Counted from the first letter of the stretch, positions 34,209 to 43,527 are shown. The stretch: DNA of 64,000 bases from Edaphobacillus lindanitolerans (GCF_900156305.1 NZ_FTPL01000001.1:1240001-1304000), one strand, 5' to 3'. Numbers and translations are program-made. Notes: a model not told the origin generated them from the sequence alone.

Positions 34209-34306
34209 GTCTACACGGAGCGCTCCGCGCCATTCCCACCCTTCCGCCCTTCTGTTAGAATGGTACTATTCGGAATTTATCCAAAACATCAAGGGGGACA
34301 ACCGAA

Positions 34307-35533
34307 ATGAAAGAGAAGCTGATCGAGCGCCTCGTGCGCTATGCGAAAATCGATACCCAGTCCAACGAAGAAAGCACGACGACTCCTTCCACCGATGGAC
34401 AATGGGACCTCCTGCACGTCCTTGAAAAGGAAATGAACGAAATCGGCCTGACCGACATCACGCTCGATGATAACGGCTACCTGTTCGGGACGCTGCCGGC
34501 AAACACGGACAAGGAGGTTCCGGTGATCGGCTTCCTCGCGCACGTGGACACGGCGACCGACTACACGGGCAAAAACGTGAATCCGCAGCGGATCGACTCA
34601 TACGAAGGCGGTGATATCCGGCTCAATGAACAGACCGTGATGGAAGAGTCCGTGTTCCCGCAGCTGAAAAACTATGTCGGCCACACGCTCGTCACGACCG
34701 ACGGGACCACACTCCTCGGCGCCGACAACAAGGCGGGCATCGCAGAAATCATGACGGCGATGGAATATTTGATCGAGCATCCGGAGATCCAGCACGGCAA
34801 GCTGCGCGTCGCCTTCACGCCGGATGAGGAAATCGGCCGCGGCCCGCACAAGTTCGACGTCGAGGCATTCGGCGCGGAATACGCCTACACGATGGACGGC
34901 GGCCCGCTCGGCGAACTCCAGTATGAAAGCTTCAACGCGGCCGCAGCGAAGGTAACCTTCCACGGGACGAACATCCACCCGGGCTCCGCAAAAGACAAGA
35001 TGGTAAACGCCATCCTCATCGCGCATGAATTCCAGGCGGCGATGCCGCAAGACGAAATTCCGCAGAAGACGGACGACTACGAAGGGTTCATCCATCTCAT
35101 GTACGTGGACGGCACGGTCGAGAAGACGACCCTGTCCTACATCATCCGTGACCATGACCGCGAGAAGTTCGAAGCGAAGAAAAAGAAGCTGGAAGACACG
35201 GCCCTCAAGCTGAACGGGAAATACGGCGAAGGCACCGTCGAACTCGACCTGAACGACCAGTATTACAACATGGCCGAGAAGATCGAGCCGGTCATGCAGA
35301 TCGTCGATATCGCGTCCGATGCGTTCGGCAAGCTCGGCATCCAACCGAACATCATCCCGGTCCGCGGCGGGACGGACGGCTCCCAGCTGTCCTACATGGG
35401 CATGCCGACGCCGAACATCTTCACGGGCGGCGACAACTACCACGGCAAGTATGAGTTCATCTCCGCCGACGACATGGAAAAGGCGACAAACGTCATCATC
35501 GAAATGGTGAAGCTGTACGAAGAACGCGCGTAA
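34307..35533 (+). CDS. pepT: Peptidase T (tripeptidase)
   Basis: A 408-aa M20B zinc aminotripeptidase of the cytoplasm, removing N-terminal residues from tripeptides. Seen: [11 protein letters not shown] near 14-24, [13 protein letters not shown] near 76-88, [15 protein letters not shown] near 131-145, [14 protein letters not shown] near 171-184 and [13 protein letters not shown] near the C-terminus. AGGGGGAC precedes the ATG. A TAGAAT -10 box is plausible near 34256. The next gene follows after 15 bp. Confidence 0.95.
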   Translation: MKEKLIERLVRYAKIDTQSNEESTTTPSTDGQWDLLHVLEKEMNEIGLTDITLDDNGYLFGTLPANTDKEVPVIGFLAHVDTATDYTGKNVNPQRIDSYEGGDIRLNEQTVMEESVFPQLKNYVGHTLVTTDGTTLLGADNKAGIAEIMTAMEYLIEHPEIQHGKLRVAFTPDEEIGRGPHKFDVEAFGAEYAYTMDGGPLGELQYESFNAAAAKVTFHGTNIHPGSAKDKMVNAILIAHEFQAAMPQDEIPQKTDDYEGFIHLMYVDGTVEKTTLSYIIRDHDREKFEAKKKKLEDTALKLNGKYGEGTVELDLNDQYYNMAEKIEPVMQIVDIASDAFGKLGIQPNIIPVRGGTDGSQLSYMGMPTPNIFTGGDNYHGKYEFISADDMEKATNVIIEMVKLYEERA

Positions 35534-35548
35534 AGGAGGGCTTTTCCC

Positions 35549-36511
35549 ATGAAAGAGATCGCACTCGGCGTCCTCGCCTCCCTGTTCTTCGCCGTGACGT
35601 TCGTCCTGAACCGGTCGATGGAACTGGACGGCGGCAGCTGGATGTGGAGTGCGTCGCTCCGATTTCTCTTCATGGTGCCGTTCCTGCTCCTCATCGTCGC
35701 CCTACGGCGGGGGCTGAAAGGTTCGATTTCGGAAATGAAGCGCATCCCCGGCCCGTTCCTCGTCTGGAGCTTCTTCGCCTTCGTGCTGTTCTATGCGCCA
35801 CTGACGTTTGCGGCGGCGTTCAGTCCGGGCTGGCTCGTCGCGGGCACTTGGCAGCTGACGATCGTGGCCGGCGTCCTGCTCGCCCCGCTGTTCACGTTTG
35901 CCGTGAAGACGGGTGGAGTCGAACGCACGGTGCGCCATCAGATTCCGCTCGTTTCGCTCGGCATCTCGCTGATCATCCTGCTCGGCGTCGTGCTGATCCA
36001 GCTGCCGCATGCCGGAACGGTCGGCGGAAAGACGATCCTTCTCGGAATCTTGCCGATCGTCGTGGCGGCGTTCGCCTACCCGCTCGGCAACCGGAAAATG
36101 ATGGAGGCGCTCGGCGGCCGGCTGGACACGTTTCAGCGTGTGCTCGCCATGACACTCGCCTCGCTTCCGTTCTGGATCGTCCTGGCAGCGGTCGCCGTCG
36201 CCACGGTCGGCTGGCCGTCCTGGACCCAGGTCGTCCAGTCATTCATCGTCGCCGTCTCGTCCGGCGTCATCGCGACGACGCTGTTCTTCATGGCGACCGA
36301 CCTGGCACGCCATGACCAGGGCCGGCTCGCCGCCGTCGAAGCGACCCAGTCACTCGAGATCGTCTTCGCCCTCGCCGGCGAAATGATCCTCCTGTCCCTC
36401 CCGCTCCCGGGCCCTGTCGCACTCGGCGGCATCGCCGTCATCATCACCGGCATGTCGCTCCACAGCTTCCAGACGATGCTCGCGAAGCGGAAAGCGGCAG
36501 TGGACGCGTGA
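35549..36511 (+). CDS. DMT-superfamily efflux transporter (multidrug resistance EmrE-like)
   Basis: A 320-aa membrane protein with about ten segments: AVTFVLNRSMELDGGSW at the start and ATTLFFMATDLARHDQGRLAAVEATQSLEIVFALAGE near 245-280, typical of the multidrug-resistance efflux group of the EamA/DMT superfamily. Substrate unknown. AAAGGAGGG precedes ATG. It is likely cotranscribed with pepT and the small membrane gene downstream. Confidence 0.85.
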   Translation: MKEIALGVLASLFFAVTFVLNRSMELDGGSWMWSASLRFLFMVPFLLLIVALRRGLKGSISEMKRIPGPFLVWSFFAFVLFYAPLTFAAAFSPGWLVAGTWQLTIVAGVLLAPLFTFAVKTGGVERTVRHQIPLVSLGISLIILLGVVLIQLPHAGTVGGKTILLGILPIVVAAFAYPLGNRKMMEALGGRLDTFQRVLAMTLASLPFWIVLAAVAVATVGWPSWTQVVQSFIVAVSSGVIATTLFFMATDLARHDQGRLAAVEATQSLEIVFALAGEMILLSLPLPGPVALGGIAVIITGMSLHSFQTMLAKRKAAVDA

Positions 36512-36536
36512 AGGGTGCCGCTGCAGAGAGGATGTG

Positions 36537-36725
36537 ATGAACGTGAACCGGAAACTCGCCATTCTCTTGTTTGTCGTTCTGTTGATTAATACAGCACGCT
36601 ACACGGACTATGTGCTTGAGGGCAGCCGGAGCCCCTATTATTCCGCGATGCTCCTCCTGCACGTGATCGCCCTTGTCTACTTGGTATACGAGATATGGAA
36701 TCGAAGAAAAAAGGTCCGCCCCTGA
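36537..36725 (+). CDS. Small membrane protein of unknown function
   Basis: A 62-aa protein with two hydrophobic segments (LAILLFVVLLINTARY and SAMLLLHVIALVYLVYEIW) and a basic C-terminus. AGAGGATG lies upstream; GTG codons at 36534 and 36543 are alternative starts. It follows the efflux gene by 25 bp and its last codons fall within a terminator stem. I do not recognise the family. Confidence 0.6.
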   Translation: MNVNRKLAILLFVVLLINTARYTDYVLEGSRSPYYSAMLLLHVIALVYLVYEIWNRRKKVRP

Positions 36726-36743
36726 CAAGGGCGGACCTTTTAT
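36708..36743. terminator. Bidirectional terminator, small membrane gene and nudix gene
   Basis: Arms AAAAAGGTCCGCCC and GGGCGGACCTTTT, including the stop codon of the upstream gene and touching the stop of the convergent nudix gene. Confidence 0.87.
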
Positions 36744-37144
36744 ATGGGTTGACGGCTTATCAGGGAAAGGATCGAGTCCAAGAGATCCCGGTCTTCCGGA
36801 AACGAGAGGATGAGACCGGCCATCTCGTCTGCACCTTTCCAGGCAACTTCATGGATCAGCCCGTCGGGGTCATCAATGGTCATGCAGCCGCCCGTCAGCA
36901 TCACTTCGTAATACCGGACGTCCACTTCCTCATTCTTTTTGTGGAATAAAGGACGGACAACCGATCCTTCGAAGCCCGTCTCTTCATTCAGTTCTCTCAG
37001 ACAGCACGCCTCGAACGACTCCCCTTTTTCCAACCCTCCGCACGGCACCGCCCACTTCTTCTCTTCCTCCGGCGTTCCCTGGAGCACCATCAGCAACTGT
37101 CCGTCCCCGTTCACACAAACTGCCGCTGCCCCTTTCCACGTCAT
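36740..37144 (-). CDS. Nudix hydrolase
   Basis: A 134-aa Nudix enzyme hydrolysing a nucleoside-diphosphate-linked compound. The complete Nudix box runs from GGLEKGESFEA through RELNEETGF near 36-58, with all catalytic Glu residues present. Substrate unknown. It is convergent with the pepT-side genes and has its own start behind GAGGGGGAC. Confidence 0.92.
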   Translation of the reverse strand: MTWKGAAAVCVNGDGQLLMVLQGTPEEEKKWAVPCGGLEKGESFEACCLRELNEETGFEGSVVRPLFHKKNEEVDVRYYEVMLTGGCMTIDDPDGLIHEVAWKGADEMAGLILSFPEDRDLLDSILSLISRQPI

Positions 37145-37201
37145 GCCCTGTCCCCCTCTCAGACTCTTTTTCGCATCATCTTATTTCCACTTTACCAGAA
37201 A

Positions 37202-37231
37202 ACATCCGCTCCGGCGCTGCCGTGCGGATGT
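37202..37231 (-). terminator. Terminator after the YusW-like lipoprotein gene
   Basis: Minus-strand arms ACATCCGC and GCGGATGT followed by TTTTC. Confidence 0.75.
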
Positions 37232-37240
37232 CCCCTGTTT

Positions 37241-37810
37241 TTACTTTTGGTCCGAAATCACGAACTCTGTGCTGTCATCCTTGAATCGCAGCTCCAGGTC
37301 AAATTTCGTATAGTCGTCGGGCAGGCTGAAAACCGAGAGCACTTCACGGATGGCTTCTTCCTTTGGCGTGCCTGACGTGATCGACATTTGCTCAACGAGC
37401 GGATACAGTTCGTTGAAGGCCTCGAGGCCCTTCTTTTCCATACCGTCGAGGGAGTCTTCGATTTTTGCCTTGACCGTGTTGTCGCTTTTGCGTTCGATCT
37501 CCGCTTCGTACTCCTGGCCTTCGGCATATTCGACTTCCAGTTCGAATTCACTGTAGGTGATCTCGTCCATTTTCTGCTGCATCTCTTCTTGGCCGGTGAT
37601 ATCGGCAGCTTCCGCGCTGACGGCCTCACCGGACCCGCCGCCGCCCGCCGCGTCCCCGGCCGGTTGTTCGCCTTTACCAGCGGCATTCCCTTCATCCGCC
37701 TGGGCGGCGCCGGCACCCGCTTCCGTTTCTTTGTCCGCCTCCCCGCTTCCGCATGCGGCGAGCACGAGCGAACCGGCCACGATCATCGGAAAAGCAATTT
37801 GCCTCTTCAT
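37241..37810 (-). CDS. YusW-like lipoprotein
   Basis: A 189-aa exported lipoprotein. The signal peptide ends in the lipobox LVLAAC (Cys20). A Gly/Ala/Glu-rich linker (about 21-70) precedes a C-terminal YusW-like domain (YSEFELEVEYAEGQEYEAEI). The role is unknown. The upstream gap 37811-38047 contains an orphan hairpin (AACACCGCCC / GGGCGGTGTT, 37895-37930) and the promoter of the downstream toxin gene. Confidence 0.82.
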   Translation of the reverse strand: MKRQIAFPMIVAGSLVLAACGSGEADKETEAGAGAAQADEGNAAGKGEQPAGDAAGGGGSGEAVSAEAADITGQEEMQQKMDEITYSEFELEVEYAEGQEYEAEIERKSDNTVKAKIEDSLDGMEKKGLEAFNELYPLVEQMSITSGTPKEEAIREVLSVFSLPDDYTKFDLELRFKDDSTEFVISDQK

Positions 37811-38047
37811 CCGGGATTCCTCCCCTCCCTTTCATACTATCTTTCCTGTTCCCGGTTTTTGCCACCTGCACACTTGGATTTCCGTCGGCCACGCAACACC
37901 GCCCACCGATGAATGCGGGCGGGCGGTGTTTTCACTTATAAAATAGTCAGATTGATCCTTAAATAAAGAACAAGCGTTCGCATTTATGGTATAATAAGAG
38001 GGCAGCCATGTGCGGGACGGGCAGATCCTCCGGAAGGGGGTGATGCT

Positions 38048-38155
38048 ATGACAATTGCTGAAGCGGCAGGGCTTGCCATCTCATTGGCCGGCTCGATCGT
38101 CGGGTTTCTGACGCTTGTCGTGACGCTCATTGTCGTCATTTCCAAAAAAGAATGA
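38048..38155 (+). CDS. Holin-like type I toxin peptide (TxpA/BsrG-like candidate)
   Basis: A 35-aa peptide: a short start, one membrane segment (ISLAGSIVGFLTLVVTLIVV) and a basic end ISKKE. This is the pattern of the putative holin-like toxins of type I systems, where an antisense RNA blocks expression. GGAAGGGGGTGAT is a strong ribosome site and TATAAT at 37990-37995 a promoter -10. A GC-rich hairpin (38157-38185) and a terminator (38238-38265) follow. A minus-strand GATAATA near 38200 could start an antisense RNA, but this is not proven. Confidence 0.72.
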   Translation: MTIAEAAGLAISLAGSIVGFLTLVVTLIVVISKKE

Positions 38156-38237
38156 CCGTCCCCACCTCGGCCAAGGATGGGACGGCCAATCGCTGCATAT
38201 TATCGCCTGACGTCCCGTCCGGGCACAGGCTGCCGGG

Positions 38238-38265
38238 CCGGATGTTCGCGCATCCGGTCCTTTTT
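38238..38265 (+). terminator. Terminator of the toxin transcript
   Basis: Arms CCGGATG and CATCCGG with a six-base loop and a five-T run. Confidence 0.83.
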
Positions 38266-38342
38266 CGTAGTCCATCTTTCTTATGCCATTATACCCTATC
38301 TTCCGGACCGGCTCAAGAAAACTCAGATTATGAACCGGTTGT

Positions 38343-39437
38343 TCAATCGGGATCGTACGGTCCGAGAATCTTCAGGGCCTCTTCGGCGATGGAGGTGTCG
38401 ATCGCCGTCTCAAAGTCAATGTCACCGGAAATCGCACCGGCGGCCTTGTAGTGTTCAAACTGTTTCTGGATGTCGTCGACGAACATCTTGCCGTCCGGAT
38501 TCAGGCCGGTCACGTTCACTTTCTCCCAAAGACCCGGGTCTTTCAGCGCCGTGTGCTTCACCATGATGTCGATCACTTCGTCCTTGCCCTCATCCTTGAA
38601 GAATGCATCGTTGTAGTCACGAAGCCCTTTCAGGTAGGCAAGCATGAAGCGGAGCGAAATCTCCTTCTCCTGGGTCATGAACTGCGGAGAGCCGAGCACC
38701 ATGGCGATCTGGGATTCCGGCGCATAGTCCGTCGCATCGAGGAACCGCTGGTGCATGCCGTTCTCGACGCCCTGCGTGATGAGCGGCTCGATGTTCAGCG
38801 CGGCGTCGACCGATCCGCTGTCAATCGCCCCGAGCATGCTGCCAAAGTCGGCGATCAGCACAAACTCCACATCTTCTTCGGTGAGGCCCGCATGCTCGAG
38901 CATCATGTCGAAGATGTAGCTGTCGATCGAGTTGCGGGACGAGACGGCGATCTTCTTGCCCTTCATGTCGGCGTAGTCCTTGATGTCGCTGTCCACGGGC
39001 GTGACGAACGTGAAGTACGACTTGCCCGGCACGTTGTGGCCTTTGTCGGCGATGATCCGGACGTCGATCCCCTGCGCGATCGCATTGAAAAACGATGCCG
39101 TGGACACGCCGCCCGCGATGTCGACCTCGCCCGCCGCGAGGGCCGGGAGCATCTCATCGCTGTTCGCAAACTGGGCGAATTTCACATCGATGTTGTAGTC
39201 CTCAAAATATCCTTTTTCCTTGGCAATATAAAACCCGGCACCGGAAGCCGCCCCGTCCTCGGCAATCATGACGGTGACGCGCTCATCGAGCGGTGCGAGA
39301 TCCCCGGACGGCGCTTCCTCCGCCGGCTTTTCCGTCGGCTTCGCGGGTGCAGCCGGCTCCTTTTTCCCGCAGCCCCCGAGAATGAGGAGCATGGCGGCGA
39401 ATAATACGAACGCGTACTTCCAAATCCCTTTCCTCAC
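38343..39437 (-). CDS. NMT1/SsuA-like ABC substrate-binding lipoprotein
   Basis: A 364-aa exported lipoprotein with lipobox LILGGC (Cys23), a Pro/Ala/Glu-rich linker and a periplasmic-binding fold of the NitT/TauT type (GFYIAKEKGYFEDYNIDVKF near 68-87, GEVDIAGGVSTASFF near 104-118). It should bind the ligand outside the membrane for the permease and ATPase encoded upstream. Ligands in the family include sulfonates, nitrate and pyrimidine precursors; none can be picked. It is third in the operon, 32 bp behind the ATPase. Confidence 0.9.
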   Translation of the reverse strand: MRKGIWKYAFVLFAAMLLILGGCGKKEPAAPAKPTEKPAEEAPSGDLAPLDERVTVMIAEDGAASGAGFYIAKEKGYFEDYNIDVKFAQFANSDEMLPALAAGEVDIAGGVSTASFFNAIAQGIDVRIIADKGHNVPGKSYFTFVTPVDSDIKDYADMKGKKIAVSSRNSIDSYIFDMMLEHAGLTEEDVEFVLIADFGSMLGAIDSGSVDAALNIEPLITQGVENGMHQRFLDATDYAPESQIAMVLGSPQFMTQEKEISLRFMLAYLKGLRDYNDAFFKDEGKDEVIDIMVKHTALKDPGLWEKVNVTGLNPDGKMFVDDIQKQFEHYKAAGAISGDIDFETAIDTSIAEEALKILGPYDPD

Positions 39438-39469
39438 TTAAATCCCCCTTCTGTCATTGAACGGACGCA

Positions 39470-40249
39470 CTATTGCCGGGACCGCTGGACTTCCTCCTGC
39501 AGGTGCTTCAGCACCCGGACGAACTGCTCCGCCACATCCGGATCGGCCCGGATCGCCTCCATCGTGCGGGGCCGCGGTGTCCCTACCCGGATCTCGTCCG
39601 CAATCCGGCCCGGCTGCGCACTCATGAGCAGGATCCGGTCAGACAGCAGAAGGGCCTCGTCGATGCTGTGCGTGATGAAGAGCACCGTCTTTTTCGTCTC
39701 GGTCCAGATCTGCAGCAGCTCCTCCTGGAGGATGAACTTGTTCTGCTCATCGAGCGCGGCGAACGGTTCATCCATGAGCAGGATCTCGGGATCATTCGCA
39801 AACGCCCGGGCAATCGAAACGCGCTGCTTCATTCCTCCGGACAGCTCTTTCGGATACCGGTCGGCGAACGCCATAAGGCCGGTTTTATTGAGATAGTAAT
39901 CGGTCCGTTCCTTGACAACCTTCTTCGGAAGCTTCCGCATCTGAAGACCGAACGCCACGTTGTCGCGGACGGTGAGCCATGGGATGACTCCCCGCTCCTG
40001 GAACACCATCGACTGGAGCGGCCGGTCCTCCTTCCCCGCCTTGATCGAGAACTCGCCGGCGCTCGGATGCTCGAGTTCGGCGAGGATGCGGAGCAGCGTC
40101 GTCTTCCCGCACCCGCTCGGCCCGACGATGCAGACGAATTCCCCGTCGAGAATGTCGAGCGACACTCCGTCGAGCGCCGTGATGCTTTCGCCTTTCTTGT
40201 AAAACACCTTCGTGAGATTGCGGATCCGGATTTTCACATCTTCCCCCAC
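39470..40249 (-). CDS. ABC transporter ATPase, NitT/TauT family
   Basis: A 259-aa ATPase: Walker A GPSGCGKTT near 43-51, signature LSGGMKQR near 135-142, Walker B ILLMDEPF near 155-162 and switch His in ITHSIDEA. GTG start; its ribosome site GGAGGTGA overlaps the stop of the permease gene, giving tight coupling. Energises the permease below. Confidence 0.93.
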   Translation of the reverse strand: MGEDVKIRIRNLTKVFYKKGESITALDGVSLDILDGEFVCIVGPSGCGKTTLLRILAELEHPSAGEFSIKAGKEDRPLQSMVFQERGVIPWLTVRDNVAFGLQMRKLPKKVVKERTDYYLNKTGLMAFADRYPKELSGGMKQRVSIARAFANDPEILLMDEPFAALDEQNKFILQEELLQIWTETKKTVLFITHSIDEALLLSDRILLMSAQPGRIADEIRVGTPRPRTMEAIRADPDVAEQFVRVLKHLQEEVQRSRQ

Positions 40250-40253
40250 GGCT

Positions 40254-41060
40254 TCACCTCCATCTCAGAATCTTCCGCTGCAGCCCCCGCAGCAGCAGCG
40301 AGAACAAATACCCGAAGAATGAAATCAATATGAGCCCGACGTACATCTTCTGCAGCAGGAACGCTTTGTAGGATGTCCAGATCAGGAACCCGATCCCCGA
40401 AACGGAGCCCATCATCTCGGCAGCCACGATGGTGAGCAGGGCAATCGCCTGGCCCATCTGGATGCCCTCGAGCATGACCGGCAATGCGCCCGGGAAAGCA
40501 ATTTTCAAGAAGTAGTCCTTTGAATCCGCCCCGTAGTTCTTCGCCACATCCATATGGATCGGCTCGATGTTCAGCACGCCCGCCGCGGTGTTAATCACGA
40601 CCGGGAAGAACACGCTGCCCGCAATCGTGACCACCTTCGACAGATCCCCGATCCCGAACAGGATGATGATGATCGGCAGAAGCGCCAGTGTCGGAATCGG
40701 CATGAGCGCCATGACAATCGGCTGCACGAAATGCCGGATCGGGGAATAAAGCCCCATGAGCAGGCCGATTACGATGCCCGGGATGACCCCGAGCAGGAAG
40801 CCTGCGAAGATCCGGTACAGCGACACGCCGATATGATGAATGAGTTCACCGCTCGCCAGCAGTTCCCAGAACGTCGTGATGATCGCGGTCGGCGGCGGGA
40901 AGAAACGCGGATCGATCAGCGCAGTCCGTGACAGAACCTCCCATAAGAGCAGCATGAAGATCGGGGAGGAGACGGTGAGGAGCTGCTTCAGCCGTTCTTT
41001 CATCTGCCGCTTTTTCCATTCTTGTCTTTCCACTTCAACCGGATTGTTTATCGGTGCCAT
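40254..41060 (-). CDS. ABC transporter permease, NitT/TauT family
   Basis: A 268-aa membrane protein with about six segments and the EAA loop YGADSKDYFLKIAFPGALP near 175-194. It has a longer cytoplasmic N-terminus than most (about 30 charged residues). First gene of the three-gene importer operon; AAGGGGTGA precedes ATG. Upstream lies tandem array E. Confidence 0.92.
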   Translation of the reverse strand: MAPINNPVEVERQEWKKRQMKERLKQLLTVSSPIFMLLLWEVLSRTALIDPRFFPPPTAIITTFWELLASGELIHHIGVSLYRIFAGFLLGVIPGIVIGLLMGLYSPIRHFVQPIVMALMPIPTLALLPIIIILFGIGDLSKVVTIAGSVFFPVVINTAAGVLNIEPIHMDVAKNYGADSKDYFLKIAFPGALPVMLEGIQMGQAIALLTIVAAEMMGSVSGIGFLIWTSYKAFLLQKMYVGLILISFFGYLFSLLLRGLQRKILRWR

Positions 41061-41140
41061 GCGCCTTCACCCCTTCTTGCTCAGGATATGAGCCCGCCCG
41101 GTGTTGCGTGTAGGCGCGGTGTGCTGAGTGTTTATTTGAT

Positions 41141-41460
41141 TTGGCTTTATTTTGCGGGGCTTTACTTCGTGGTGTGGAACCTTATTTCATATCGCGGTTC
41201 CTTATTTTATAACGGCGGCTCTTATTTCATATCGGCGCTCCTTATTTCATATCGCTGCTCCTTATTTCATAACGCCGCTCCTTACTTCATATCGCCGTTC
41301 CTTATTTCATATCGACGCTCCTTATTTCATATCGACGCTCCTTATTTCATATCGCCGTTCCTTATTTCATATCGCCGTTCCTTATTTCATATCGACGCTC
41401 CTTATTTCATAACACGGCCTCTTATTTCATAACTCCACTCTTTATTTCAAACCACCCGCC
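41141..41460. repeat. Intergenic tandem array E, sixteen 20-bp units
   Basis: Exactly phased 20-bp units fill the gap between the ABC operon and the antiporter terminator. The central twelve read CTTATTTCATATCG plus a short variable part (CCGTTC, ACGCTC, GCGCTC). The first two and last three are degenerate, as expected at array edges. The period is 20, not 21. Frames through it are low-complexity and not credible genes. Confidence 0.92.
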
Positions 41461-41473
41461 CCTCCCGCCGCCA

Positions 41474-41502
41474 AAAAAACCCGTCTCCGGACGGGAGACG
41501 GG
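41474..41502 (-). terminator. Terminator after the Ca/Na antiporter gene
   Basis: Minus-strand arms CCCGTCTCC and GGAGACGGG with a seven-T run. Confidence 0.88.
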
Positions 41503-41513
41503 CTTGCGGGCAT

Positions 41514-42515
41514 TCATCCCTGGAACATGAGGTAGGACGCGACCAGGTAGCCGGCGATGATGAGCAGGGACGGGACAACATACGACAGGCCGGATTTCGT
41601 CCGGCGGCGTGCGAGGGCGAACAGGATCACGGCGGACAGGGCCATGACGACGAGCGCCGTGATGCGGTGGGACGGGTCCCCTGCGGACAGGACGGGCCCG
41701 CCGCGGTAGAACAGGTCGGCCAGGAAGATGATGAGCATGTTGAACATGTTCGAGCCTAGAATCCCGCCGAGCGCCAGGTTGACGTTCCGGATCTTGAGCG
41801 CAATGTAGACTGAGACGGCTTCAGGGAGGGACGTCGTCGCCGCGATCAGGAAGCTTCCGACGAAGCTCGAGCCGAGCCCGGTGATGACGGCGATCTTGTC
41901 GCCCATGATGGACAGCACCGTCCCTGCACCCATGATCAGGACAGCCGCCAATGCGAATCCGATGACTGCTCGCTTGACGGTCACGTCTTCATTCCCTCCG
42001 GAAACGTCCCCGGCCAGTTCGGCTGCCGGGACGGACGGTTCTTCCGGCACCCTTCGGGACACCCGGCCGACGATCACCATGCCGATCGCGTAGATCGCCA
42101 CGAGCACAATGGAATCCACGCCGACGCCGAGCAGCGACCAGTCGGGCCGGAACGAGAGCGACACATACGTGACCGCCATGAGGACGAGGCCCGTCCCTGC
42201 CGTGTACAGGTGGTTCCGCCCGGCTTTCTCGAACAGGTGCTGCCTGCGGTAGAACAGGTCGAAGCAGGCGAAGATGAACAGGTTGAACATATTCGAGCCG
42301 ACGACGTTCCCGATGGCGATGTCCGGGTTGCCGATCAGGACGGCCGAAACGCTCGTCGTCACTTCAGGCAGGGACGTGGCGCCCGCAAGCAGGAGCGTCC
42401 CGACAAGCAGTCCGCCCATCGCGGTCTTCGTACTGAGCACATCGGCATAATTCGACAGCTTGATCGCGGCGAATACCGTCACCGCAGCGGCAAGGATGAA
42501 CCAGACAAATGGCAT
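41514..42515 (-). CDS. Calcium/sodium antiporter (YrbG/CaxA type)
   Basis: A 333-aa cation exchanger of the CaCA family with two inverted alpha repeats: GATSLPEVTTSVSA plus GNVVGSNMFNL near 46-80, and ATTSLPEAVSVYIA plus GGILGSNMFNML in the second half. Exchanges Ca2+ for Na+ or H+. It overlaps the stop/start of the downstream gene order by one base and lies in an operon with the YaiI and kinase-like genes. Confidence 0.92.
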   Translation of the reverse strand: MPFVWFILAAAVTVFAAIKLSNYADVLSTKTAMGGLLVGTLLLAGATSLPEVTTSVSAVLIGNPDIAIGNVVGSNMFNLFIFACFDLFYRRQHLFEKAGRNHLYTAGTGLVLMAVTYVSLSFRPDWSLLGVGVDSIVLVAIYAIGMVIVGRVSRRVPEEPSVPAAELAGDVSGGNEDVTVKRAVIGFALAAVLIMGAGTVLSIMGDKIAVITGLGSSFVGSFLIAATTSLPEAVSVYIALKIRNVNLALGGILGSNMFNMLIIFLADLFYRGGPVLSAGDPSHRITALVVMALSAVILFALARRRTKSGLSYVVPSLLIIAGYLVASYLMFQG

Positions 42516-42967
42516 TACAACTCTTCCCTTTCCCTGCGCCCGGTGATGAGCGCTTCCAGATTCCGTTCAAACCGCTCGTTCGCTTCGGCCTTGCGCTTTT
42601 TCGGCCCTTTCATGCGGCCCCCTGCTTCCCGGACCTTCCGGGAAATGTACCGGCTGCCGAGCAGTGATTCAATATTGTCATCCGTATAAAGTCGGCCGTT
42701 CTGGTCGATCGGCCGTCCGCCTTTGGCGAGCACCATTGCGGCCAGACCGTAGTCCTGGGTGACGACGATGTCGCCCTTGCCGACCCGGTTCACGAGCGAA
42801 AAGTCGACCGAATCGGCCCCTTTGGACACAATGATCGTCTCCGCCCCTTCGCGGAACATTTCATGCGCCGTGTCGCAAAGCAGGAGAACCGGAACACCGT
42901 GCCGGCCTGCCGTGCGGATCGTCTCGTTTACGACCGGACAGCCGTCCGCGTCCACCAGGATCTTCAT
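42515..42967 (-). CDS. YaiI/YqxD family protein (DUF188)
   Basis: A 150-aa protein beginning MKILVDADGCPVV, followed by GADSVDFSLVNRVGKGDIVVTQDYGLAAMVLAKGG, which are the DUF188/UPF0178 signatures of a PIN-like fold. Function uncertain. Overlaps both neighbours by 1-4 bp, so the three genes form one tight unit. Confidence 0.9.
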   Translation of the reverse strand: MKILVDADGCPVVNETIRTAGRHGVPVLLLCDTAHEMFREGAETIIVSKGADSVDFSLVNRVGKGDIVVTQDYGLAAMVLAKGGRPIDQNGRLYTDDNIESLLGSRYISRKVREAGGRMKGPKKRKAEANERFERNLEALITGRREREEL

Positions 42968-43527
42968 ATGCGTCTCCCCTTTCCGTCTGTGATCTCCAAA
43001 ATGCGGTTGATCACACGCTGAACATCTTCTTCACTTTTTATAGTCAGGACATGGTCTGCTTCGTCCGGCTCCGGCTGAACTCCAGGAAAGTTCTTCATCT
43101 GACGGTCCAGCAGTCCGTCGTACGACAGACTGACCCGGAAAATATCCGTGCTTCTTGTGCTTTCACGGATCCGCCGGCGCAGCCTGTCCTCTTCGAGATC
43201 AAAGGAAACGAGGACGGTCACAAATCCTTGGTCCTTGTAATAAGCGAGCCATCTCCTCCGCGACTCCGTTCCGAGGTTGGAGTTCGAGAGAATCAGATGG
43301 AGGCTTGTCTTGTCCACTGCATGCTCAACGATGCATTGGGTCAGGGCATGCTTGATCTCATTCGGTCCCTGCTCCGGCAGCAGCATCGGGTAATGTGTAT
43401 TCAAAAATCGCGCCTGAATGTCCTGATCGATGACAACCGAGCCAGGAAGCACTTCTGCGAGCCTGTTGGCAAACGTTGTCTTGCCGCTATGGGTCATTCC
43501 GGCGGTCATCACAGCTAACCGTTCCAC
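42964..43527 (-). CDS. P-loop kinase-like ATP-binding protein
   Basis: A 187-aa AAA/zeta-toxin-like P-loop protein: Walker A GMTHSGKTT near 10-18, DQDIQARFL near 34-42 and a lid-like RRRIRESTRSTDIFRVS near 117-133. Phosphorylates a small molecule or RNA by analogy; substrate unknown. First gene of the unit that ends with the antiporter. Divergent from the FhuF-like gene. Confidence 0.82.
   Translation of the reverse strand: MERLAVMTAGMTHSGKTTFANRLAEVLPGSVVIDQDIQARFLNTHYPMLLPEQGPNEIKHALTQCIVEHAVDKTSLHLILSNSNLGTESRRRWLAYYKDQGFVTVLVSFDLEEDRLRRRIRESTRSTDIFRVSLSYDGLLDRQMKNFPGVQPEPDEADHVLTIKSEEDVQRVINRILEITDGKGRRI

Noticed and set aside
38163-39404. Open frame opposite the ABC binding-protein gene
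   Set aside because: Antisense to a complete lipoprotein gene with a signal peptide and family motifs; no support of its own.
41022-41432. Hydrophobic Phe/Ile/Ser-rich repeats encoded through array E
   Set aside because: The 20-bp period shifts frame each unit, giving similar low-complexity peptides in all frames; no ribosome site.
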